Source: Branchiostoma floridae (lineage: Eukaryota > Chordata > Leptocardii > Amphioxiformes > Branchiostomatidae). Taken from it: a stretch of 64,000 nucleotides of DNA. The notes under the pieces are model-generated. The model did not search any database and had not been told where the DNA came from. It worked only from the letters and a program-made list of their open reading frames with translations. Location: assembly GCF_000003815.2 (NCBI RefSeq), contig NC_049979.1, positions 2,158,385 to 2,222,384 of the forward strand. Direction: 5' to 3'. How positions within the stretch are numbered: the first letter of the stretch is position 1; each line of letters opens with the position of its first letter. Of this stretch, positions 24,714 to 33,700 are shown piece by piece. The translations under genes and the position numbers were made by a program.

Positions 24714-27438
24714 TTATTGATTGATCGATAGAATTTCCAGAGTTGGCGAGCGGCAGACCGGGCAGCACTGTCCGGGGACGCTGACGGGGTTAGGACAGGG
24801 CGGGGCCGGGCAGTCCTGGGTCACACATCCGGGGTTTTGCCCGGCGACGGGACAATAGCACCACGTGCAGTCGTCCACCTGTGCGACACAACAAAAAGGT
24901 CTTAAAAACACATCAGATGTAATACATTCGGTTCGGGAGGGATGGAGAGAATTGGACTCCACTTCCAATACCGTGCCTCAAGCACAGTGGATAAAAACCC
25001 ACTGCCCCCACGTATACGGCCTTCAACGTTATATCAAAAAGAAAATAGTTCTCCTACTAACATCGCAAAACCCACACACATAGAAAAGGTGGGATCTTTC
25101 GTCTTCCACTGTCTTCGAAAAAGGAGTCGAACCCAATAACTCAGGATCTAGAGTGAGATTTTACTAGCTTTGGACTAGACTAGACACCCTTGATATTGTT
25201 TTTTACATTGTTTTAATCTTTTATGTCACCTGCAATTAGCCCACGGGCGACAATTTGCAATAAACTAAACGTAATTAATAAAAAGGCTGTGGGGCTACTT
25301 TTACCCGAGGACATCATATAACGTCCTTGTTTTACCTTATCAAGCCTGCTGTTCTTTGCATGTTGAAAATTGTTGAAAAAACACACACATTGCCCTGCAG
25401 CTGTGTAGTGATTTTTTAAGCAAACTACAGCTATCAATACAGGACTCTTAGTCTATAGCGGTTTTAACCAACCATAACCAATGACATCCGAATGAAATCC
25501 GTGTTGGTAAATTCCATAGTGAAAAAGTTTAAACTCTGTTCAACACAAAAGGAAAACTCACCATAAAATTTTCTCGCGACCCGTCGCAGCTCGGTGAAAG
25601 AAAGGTATTGGGCCTTGAAATGCTTTGTATGAACGCTTGAGGGCGCTTTTGAGTAGCCATGGCGTATTGACATACCGTAGAGNNNNNNNNNNNNNNNNNN
25701 NNNNNNNNNNNNNNNNNNNNNNNNNNNNNNNNNNNNNNNNNNNNNNNNNNNNNNNNNNNNNNNNNNNNNNNNNNNNNNNNNNAGGCTAGCGACCTTAGTC
25801 AGTAGAACAAATGGTATCAGGTAGCAGATACTGATAAATGGACGTCATCCGACGACTTCCGGATTAGTGCAGCGAGTCATTCATTCGTCTGACGAAGGTC
25901 GGAGTCTTCGGCCGAAAATTTATGGTGAGTTTTCCTTTTGTGTTGGAACAGAGTATAAACTTTTTCACTATAACCAATGAATCTTCACTTTTTGTACAAA
26001 GTCTAAGGATGACAGTCAGAAAGGACCGCTGAGCTGCAGTGACCTTAGCTTGGGCCTCACCTTGCAGTGACCTTAGCTTGGGCCTCACCTTGCATTCCGT
26101 GCCCACAGGGATGGTGACGCCATCGTACTGACAGCCTTCCACCGCAGTCACGTGATCACAGTATGGAACCAAGTCGACGATCGGCACCTGTTGGACGCCG
26201 TTTTCATGCCGCTTGGCTAAGGACAGTAGATGTAGAATTAACAAGATACGGTATGTGGTAAGAAAATCTTCTAGTATATGTATAAGGCGAACCGTTGAAA
26301 AATTACTAAATACTAAAAACGAGTTCTAAGCGTTGCAAAACAGGTGTAAAACACTGACAATAAGCTGGATCCTTATATTTGCTTTGATTTGATTTGATAT
26401 ATTAATTACCGTTGTGAAAGTAAAAGGAAGGCCAGTAGAAACAAGTAAAGAAGCTGACCCTGTGGTGTACATGTTCCCGGTATCCATGGAAATTTAAGGA
26501 CACGCAGGGGTTGATCATCTGTATCACGGAGCCGTCCGGCTGGACCACCTGCTGTACCGCCGTGTCACACTCCGGGTACACGCACGTCAGGCCGCTAGCA
26601 CACCTGGACGTACGGAGGGAACACACGTCAGGCCGCTAGCACACCTGTACGTACGGAGGGAACACACACGTCAGGCCGCTAGCACACCTGTACGTACGGA
26701 GGGAACACACACGTCAGGCCGCTAGCACACCTGGACGTACGGAGGGAACACACGTCAGGCCGCTAGCACACCTGTACGTACGGAGGGAACACACACGTCA
26801 GGCCGCTAGCACACCTGGACGTACGGAGGGAACACACGTCAGGCCGCTAGCACACCTGTACGTACGGAGGGAACACACGTCAGGCCGCTAGCGCACCTGT
26901 ACGTACGGAGAGAACACACGTCAGGCCGCTAGCGCACCTGTACGTACGGAGAGAACACACGTCAGGCCGCTAGCGCACCTGTACGTACGGAGGGAACATA
27001 CGTCAGACCGCTAGCACACCTGTACGTACGGAGAGAACACAAGTCAGGCCGCTAGCACACCTGTACGTACGGAGGGAACACACGTCAGGTCGCTAGCACA
27101 CCTGTACGTACGGAGGGAACACACGTCAGGTCGCTAGTACACCTGTACGTACGGAGGGACCACACATCAGGCCGCTAGCACACCTGTACGTACGGAGGGA
27201 ACACAGAGAGGGGCTTTGCCAATCTTTCCTACGGTACCCACCCGGTAAGCCAGTACCCGCAGCTCTCCCCCTCCTGCCTGGCGCACACGTCACAGCAGCC
27301 GCACGCGTCACTAATGAGCTCGCAGTCCGTGGGCGGTGCCGGGCAGGTGAAGTCCGCCTCCATGAAGCAAGGACAGTATAGGTCCAGCGGACTGGAAAAA
27401 CCAACCGCTAACAGGAGCAGGAGCGCTCTAGGAGCCAT
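24714..27438 (-). CDS. IGFBP-VWC secreted protein, paralogue A (frame problem in exon 2)
   Basis: Exons in transcript order: 27438-27242, 26603-26459, 26216-26089, 24878-24714. The start MAPRALLLLLAVG is a signal peptide. Exon 1 then holds an IGFBP-type domain with [16 protein letters not shown]; exon 2 completes it ([13 protein letters not shown]). Exon 3 holds a linker (AKRHENG) and the first half of a VWC module (GCQYDGVTIPVGT); exon 4 holds the second half ([14 protein letters not shown]) and stop TAA at 24714. The order signal-IGFBP-VWC resembles the N-terminal part of CRIM1; secretion and growth-factor binding are inferred. Exon 1 is 197 nt, exactly the sum of exons 1 (81) and 2 (116) of B and C. 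Exon 2 is 145 nt against 140 in B and C, so the frame does not join exon 3 (phase 0 to phase 1). The gene may be a pseudogene or use another donor. Confidence 0.65.
25585..25683. repeat. Repeat shared in inverted orientation with 31075-31190
   Basis: Words attgggccttgaa, gaacgcttgagggcgctttt and gagtagccatggcgtattga are the reverse complement of text at 31085-31180, and partly at 43650-43700. Cut by the gap at 25683. Intronic in paralogue A. Confidence 0.65.
25683..25782. other. Assembly gap (100 N)
   Basis: Placeholder-size gap in the last intron of paralogue A. A fused VWC exon like the third-last one of B and C could be hidden here only if very short; more likely none is lost. Confidence 1.
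26038..26093 (-). repeat. Tandem 28-bp duplication containing a 5' splice site
   Basis: The 28-bp block agtgaccttagcttggg... ending in cctcaccttgc occurs twice in direct tandem (26038-26065, 26066-26093). In the gene sense each copy ends an exon with GCAAG followed by GTGAGGCCC. The copy at 26088 is the donor used in the model; the other would add 28 nt and shift the frame. Confidence 0.9.
26590..27213 (-). repeat. 41-bp minisatellite of 3' splice-site units, ~15 copies (paralogue A)
   Basis: Units of 41-43 bp with core caggccgctagcacacctg and tacgtacggagggaacac. In gene sense each unit contains CTGAC, a short pyrimidine-rich stretch TGTTCCCTCC, then GTACGTACAG and GTGTGCTAGCGG. That is a branch-point-like word, tract, acceptor AG and the first bases of the IGFBP second exon. 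The exon-proximal unit is the acceptor of exon 26459-26603. The array fills the whole intron between that exon and exon 1. Confidence 0.9.
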
Positions 27439-27640
27439 GTTTCGTCGTCTCTTAGGTCTTGATGGGTTGTGAGAAAAGTTTTGAGAACATCCACAGGTGT
27501 GAACAGGTGTGGGGACAGATGAGAGAATGTTTGTTCTGTGCGGAAGCCGGAGGTGATGCTAACGTACAGAGGGAGGCGTTGGTCTTGTATACGTTCATCA
27601 AACTCGGCCAGCGCCATTGATTCAACGTCCAAGTGTTAAT
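27439..27640 (-). promoter_or_regulatory. Conserved upstream block of paralogue A
   Basis: About 170-200 bp directly before the start codon is clearly similar in A (27439-27640), B (40435-40630) and C (47283-47460). Shared words are gtgagaa, caggtgtgaacaggtgt, ggggacag and tgtttgttctgt. The repeated caggtg words are E-box-like. Shared descent alone could explain the similarity; a promoter or 5' UTR role is inference. Confidence 0.45.
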
Positions 27641-28279
27641 ATGTTAGTCCATGTTGACCATGTGGGCCTTTGCGAGATCCCTTATGAAAACTGAAAGGCT
27701 ATTCTCTGATTGGCTGACAGCTGGTTTGTGGCGACGCTCACAGTAACCGGGGCCGGGGTGGCCCTTCAGACACTGAAGTAGCAGGGTCCCCTTATTGGTT
27801 GGGGACCGTGCGTAGGAGGATGCAATTTTCGTTTCGAAAAAAAACACGTTTAACCTTACTGTAATTAAATACAAAATAGCTTCAAATGAGCAAATACATG
27901 TCGTAGATTGAAAGACATATATATTAGAAAACAAATTACTGATGCCATAGAATAAAAACGTAGATTTCAAGATCATAAAAGACAAAAAAGAAGAATCTGT
28001 TGTTCGGTAGTCCATACTGTGTGCATTTGGTCATTTGTTGAACCTTCCTGCACACGCTGATTTCATAATCGAGGCAACTTGACTTTGGCCAAACGTTGCT
28101 TTTCGCACGCTCGCACCACATTTTGGGTTCCCAGAGGATACCATCCATATAATCAACTCAACGTGGCCTTTTTGTGAAAACTTGAATGATTGTTTAAAGC
28201 TGAAGGGTAAATCGAAAAGGCTGGATTTAAGCAGGTACTACAGTTTTACAGGGAAATCAGACGTCAAACGACCCATTCA

Positions 28280-28475
28280 GGCTTAGGTCACAATTCCCAA
28301 CCCGGGGCCCGGTCGGATGGCTTTTAGAAACGAAATAAAATATGATATAAAAGGCAATAAAACACTCATAGAATGTAAACAAAATTAGTCATGGGTATAA
28401 TATGTGTGTATTCCTTGGTAAACAATTATATTTTTCGTTTCCGCCGGGCCCCGGTTTGGAAATGGGATCTAAGCC
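28280..28475. mobile_element. MITE-like palindrome, family 2
   Basis: Inverted ends ggcttaggtcacaattccc / gggatctaagcc, with cccggggcccgg and gggccccggtttgg just inside and gaaacgaaataaaatatgat / ttttcgtttcc further in. Three more copies lie in the last phospholipase intron (52152-53126). Absent from the corresponding place in the second duplication copy, where about 540 bp of this stretch is missing or different. Confidence 0.7.
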
Positions 28476-29318
28476 TTAGCAATTGTAGCCAAGTGTTTTT
28501 TTTTTATTCACATTTATTTAATGAGGATTAGACAAAAAGCAAAGTTGCTTATCTGGGTCTTCTCCTCTTACACATGACAAAAATAAGGACACACATACAA
28601 AATAAAGTACACTAAATAACATAGTCAAAAGATAATGATAACGAAGTCAAAATAAACAGGGAGCCAAGTGTTGATGGTCCCTTTGATTATTCTTGCCATT
28701 GAACTAAGCATTAAGCGAAGCATCCTGTCCATGGTGTCCACCTGTCTATTGTTACATTGCGTGGTTGTAATTTAATGAATTTAGGACCTAAGCCTAACTG
28801 GTCCTTTGACATCCGATTTGCCAGTAAAACTGTATCTTCCGCTACTCTTACTGCGTGTAGGAAAGGTGATGAGAAAGTTGGGTTCGGGAACAGGTGTATG
28901 CTGCTGAGGGTGAGTCAGGGGTCCTTTGACCTTCAAGGAAGCCGGAAGAAAAGGTCATCTCAGTAGGGAACTTTATCTTTAGATTTAAGTTAATTTTGTC
29001 ATGTTTGATATGATATCAATTAATGGACCCGGAATCATTCAGTGTTTGTTGTGTGCGGCCCATTCGATGCTGGGTTTAGAAAATGTAAAGGAGGGTTTAC
29101 TCATGAACAAACTTTCTTTGTTTATGTCAGCTAAGACTACGTAGGTTGTCTTCTGACTTTTTTATTTGCTCCTGTATCTATTCTTTACGAATTAAGTATT
29201 AAGTAATAATAAAATACATGTCATTAGAAAAGACGGAGCGGGTCGCTTTTGTCATTTTAAACATATTGGCATTAGTATTAGAAATACAGAAGAAGAAGAA
29301 AGTAACATTAATATGCAT

Positions 29319-29853
29319 TAGGCCACACCAAGTAAATTTTATGGATGACATCCTCTGCAGACTGCAAAAATAATGAGATAGGGCGAAAAAAAAACAAGAT
29401 GGGTAAAAAAAAACAAGATGGCTAAATTTTCAAAATAGACACCATAAACATCGTAACAAGAGTTTAAGTGACAAAACATGGGAGCACTGACAACAAATCA
29501 TTCATTCCTGTATTCAAGAAGTGAACTAGTGTTGTGAAAGTGACACTAGTGTGGTAGACTGGTATTATTTACCAAGTTGCCAACTACACTCATGACTTCC
29601 ATAGTGGTGCCACTTTTATATCTATTCAGCTGGTTTCACTTCTATAATTACAGTAATAGCTACCTCGCTAGTGTGGCTTCTACAAGTACAATCATTAGGG
29701 TAAAACACAACATACTTTTCCACTTTGGTACTTTCTCGTCATGTTGACCATCTCTAAAGAAGGAAAAAAATTCTTGTTTTTTTTTTCTGAAATCAGGCGA
29801 AAATTAATGAGCGCGCGGATGTCATCCATAAAATTTACTTGCGGTGGCCTTAA
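29319..29853. mobile_element. Long inverted-repeat element (copy 1)
   Basis: Ends taggccacaccaagtaaatt...ggatgacatcc and ggatgtcatcc...aatttacttgcggtggccta-type pair as ~35-bp terminal inverted repeats, 535 bp apart. Inside are paired acaagatgg words and the phrase tagtgtggtagactgg. The second duplication copy carries it at 41684-42213. Confidence 0.7.
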
Positions 29854-29939
29854 TAGAAGGTATCAGTTTATGCGTGATTTATACAGTTTAGTTATCTGTA
29901 AGGGTGGTACAAAAATACTATGAGAAAGAGAAGACGAGG

Positions 29940-30028
29940 TCTGATGGAGATCAAACTTTATTTGAGCAGACATCAAACAGCCACGGTTCTCGTTCCCGTC
30001 AGAACACCTCGTTCCCAGGCTGATTTAC
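29940..30028 (-). promoter_or_regulatory. Probable 3' UTR exon and poly(A) signal of paralogue B
   Basis: In gene sense: a strong acceptor tactttttcag at 30029-30039, then 66 nt, then AATAAA at 29962-29957. The same block with the same AATAAA stands behind paralogue C (42389, AATAAA at 42323-42318). The stop codon at 30710 is followed at once by ATCAAG/GTTTGG, a possible donor. So a short 3' UTR intron is the simplest reading. Direct splicing from the Cys-rich exon would instead add a ten-codon tail. Confidence 0.5.
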
Positions 30029-30229
30029 CTGAAAAAGTATGCAAAATTGAGGCCTTAGTTTAGAACCACAGCAAAAAAAATGAAAAACCAGTCGAACGGC
30101 TTATTGCTGCTTGCTTATTGATGGCAGGTACTCTCTCTTCTGATCTTACGAGGGACATGTCGTTATTAGACTGTTTTTCTGTTCGACATGTAATTTGTTG
30201 CGAAACTTGATCGAGCATGTAGATCTAAC

Positions 30230-30712
30230 AAACTGAATGCGAGATCCAAGATCCAGCGATCTCGAACCTTGATCTAGCTGTCCATGTGATTCCGCATCTA
30301 GATCTAACAAACATGTTACAGACTGAATGAAAGATCCAAGACCCCGTGTCCCTTAACCTTTATCTAGCCATCCATAAGGTGATCCCACATCTAGATCCCC
30401 TAAACATGTTAGAAAGCGCGAGATTCAAGATCCCCTAAGTCCGTACCTTGATCTAGCCGTCTATAAGGCGATCCCACGTGTAAATCTAATATTACTAACT
30501 TGTTCCATGTTACAAACTAAATGAAAGATCCATGATCCCGAACCGTGATCTAAACGTCAATGGGGATCCCTCATATAAAATTTGATCCAAGACCCCGTGC
30601 CCCCCTACCTTGATCTAGCCGTCCATAATGTGATTTCGCATCTATAAAGAAAATGCATACATGTATTACTGAATGGAAGATCGACGACCCCGTGCCCCCA
30701 AACCTTGATCTA
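30230..30712 (-). repeat. ~85-bp minisatellite carrying stop codon and 5' splice-like site (paralogue B)
   Basis: Six diverged units, each with a word like taccttgatctagccgtcc and spacers such as ggtgatcccacatctagatc and gaaagatccaagaccccgtg. In gene sense the core reads GGACGGCTAGATCAAG followed by GTAGGG or similar. The gene-proximal unit includes the last two codons and the stop TAG of paralogue B. The same array lies at 42560-43026 in C. Confidence 0.8.
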
Positions 30713-33700
30713 GCCGTCCATCAGGTCGTGCCACGGCCAGAGGAGGTCCACCTGGGTGCAGACGGGGCAGCACTGCCCGGGCACGTGCTCGGGGTTGGCG
30801 CAGGGCGGGCGTGCGCAGTCCTGCACCGCGCACATCGGCCTCTGTCCCGCAGCTGCGCAGTAGCACCACGTGCAGTCATCCGGCTGGAGGGTGGAGTAAA
30901 TGACGTCATAAGCTTATCAACCTTAGTCATCTTGTTGTATCATTGCAGCCAGTAGGTGCACAATCTGAGTAATGAGGCTGTTTTATGCGCTCTTAAAGGC
31001 ACCTCCTTCAACACGGGACCCTCATTTTACGTCCCCTCCGAAAGACGAATGTAATCCTTTACAGTTTTGTGTCGAATCTTAAAGAAAAATACCTCTACGG
31101 TATGTCAATACGCCATGGCTACTCAAAAGCGCCCTCAAGCGTTCATACAAAACAATTCAAGGCCCAATAACTTTCTTTCACCGAACCGCGGCGGGGCCCG
31201 ATGCCGACTTCCAACCACATTTGACCCGTTAATGACGTCACACTTTCGAAAGGTCACGTGACAATCAGGTCGTCAGTTCTTGTGAGGAAGACCAGAGGGC
31301 TGGTCGAAAATTGGGTCTACATTGTGTTGAAAGACAACTAAATCCTTCTCCATGATATGCGCTATTGGTACAAAGAACAACCAAGCAAGGTTAGACAAAT
31401 GTTGACTTCTAAATTTCTGATCTTGATCAAAAAAAACTTTTCTAACCATAAATGCTAAATTTGACAGATTCTGAAATGCTAAATTCGACAGATTCTGAAA
31501 TGCTAAATTTGACAGATTCTGAATGTTCGAAAGCTCTGACCTGGTGATTGGTGCCGACGGGGATGACGATATCACCGAACTGACAGCCGGCGTCCGGCGG
31601 GCACTCGGGGCAGCACTGTCCGGGGACGTTCACGGGGTTGGAGCAGGACGGAGCCGGGCAGCTCTGCGCCAGGCACATCGGCCTGTCTCCCGCGGCTTGG
31701 CATTCGCACCACGTACAGTCGTCCGGCTGTTGGTCATAGCACACAGAGGTCAGGTTAGATTTAGACAGATAAAAATTTCAAAGCTGTAAAACAAGCAATA
31801 TACATGTAGTAGAAGCCGGTTAATTGCAAAACGGGTTAACAACACTTCTGTTAAATGCACGAAATCCCCAAAATCCCAAACCGGTGCGGTCCAGCTAGAT
31901 GACTTCGCATTATTGCACCAGCCGGATAATTGCACGAAATTCACTGGCAAATAGGCCGTGCATTTAAGCGGTCCCAATTGCACCGTTTCCCACAGGGGAT
32001 GTAGCCCCGGCCGGCTCTGAAGCCACACACACTAAGGGCTTTACGTACCTCTTTATGTTTTTACGGGTAGGGCTCGTAGTATAATTGTCGCCGAATCCCA
32101 TATAGATTTTAACAGAGTTTTAAAAAATCCAGGGGCCCGGCCGTACCCTAAAATAGCCTGATAGCCACAGGGGTGTTCAATGGGGCCATATAGGGGTCAC
32201 TCCCGAAAGTGCAGAAACTATCAAGGGGCCCTCTTTTCCCAGATGTAACCGCAGGATAAGCTGTGGCAAGTATTTCTCTATCTTTGGTTCAAAACAACTA
32301 GTGTACGTGTATTGCCAATTGCACCGAAGTTGAAGAATACAGAATCATCAAACCTGTGACTTAAACATGTGAAAATGGCTACTGTCAAGGGCGGAGCCTC
32401 AAGCGGCTACTTTTGATTGATACTGGTGTATAAATAACCGGACGGTATCAAAATATTGACTTCTTCCGCTAATTTTATCTTTATCTGAAGGTCCTTGAGT
32501 CCCTGTGGGAATGTTGACAGACACATGTCGGTCTGACCTGGTAAGTCGACCCCACAGGGATGATGACGTCACCGAATTGGCATCCGTCCGTGGTACCGGA
32601 AATGACGTCAGTCAGCTGATCACCAATCGTGTCCACGGCGTCAGTAGCTTGGCGCTTTGCTGGAGAAGGTCAAGTTCAGGTCAAAGTGTTACTGTTCGTA
32701 TCAGTTGGACAGCATTAAGACGTTCGGAATTTTGGATCAGGAATATACATTTTTATCTTATCTTTCCCCCATAGATGTGGGGAAATTATTAAGTGTTTGA
32801 CAAAGACAAAATTCGATTATTGATCAATGGTAAGTAAGTGCAAATAACACAAAAATTTACTGCATATACAATAATTAATTATAGTTATATCCCTTGAAAA
32901 AGTTCGATTGAAAAATGTTGCATAAACATTGACAATTTCAGCATCATTCAACTTGAGCTGTCGTGGATAATGCGTTGCCATTCCTCCAAATGTTGTATCT
33001 GACAAAGTGTATAGTGTACTATGTAAATAAATCAGTTAAAGTTTTTCCTGTATGGTGTAACTATAGGGTTGGCGCTCGTGTGTGTAATTCTTTGTTATTA
33101 CTAGCACTCTTTTTTAGCACCATGTATTGTACTCTCTACGAGAAGGCGAGAAACTATCAAAAACACCAAAATACGAAAAATATAAAAGTTTCAAATCAGG
33201 CGCAAACTACTGACAATGCTTGAAGATCAAATTCCTGTTAAGATAAAATTAGAGTAGTAACAAAGCTCACTAACCCCGGGGTTGGCATGTTCCGGGCGCC
33301 CAGGGCATGAACACACAGGAGCTGACCAACTGCATCACAGAGCCGTCAGGATGGACCACCTCCTGAACCGAGGAGTCACACCCCGGGTACACACACGTCA
33401 GGCCGCTAGCACACCTGTACGTACGAAGGGAACACACGTCAGGCCGCTAGCACACCTGTACGTACGAAGGGAACACACGTCAGGACGCTAGCACACCTGA
33501 ACCTACGGAGAGAACACACGTCAGGCCGCTAGCACACCTGTACGTACGGAGAGAACAGACGTCAGGCCGCTACCACACCTGTACGTACGGAGGAAAAACA
33601 CGTAAGGCCGCTAGCACACCTGTGCGTACGGAGGGAACACACGTCAGGACGCTAGCACACCTGTATGTACGGAGAGAACACACACGTCAGGCCGCTAGCA

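Larger units (their letters stand above)
27580..33500. repeat. Segmental duplication, copy 1
   Basis: Collinear with 40590-46190 over introns, intergenic sequence and exons: for example catcaaactcggccagcgcc at 27596 and 40588, cactagtgtggtagactggt at 29547 and 41908, and tcgtgtccacggcgtcag/tcgcgtccacggcgtcag at 32628 and 45134. Differences are mostly single bases and short indels, so the duplication is recent. Confidence 0.9.

Noticed and set aside
29999..30028. Coding terminal exon adding VNQPGNEVF to paralogue B (and 42360-42389 for C)
   Set aside because: It is in phase with a CAG/GTGGAC donor in B, but the matching donor in C (GTCGAC) is poor. A 3' UTR exon spliced from just after the TAG explains the acceptor and AATAAA equally well. 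Kept as an alternative only.
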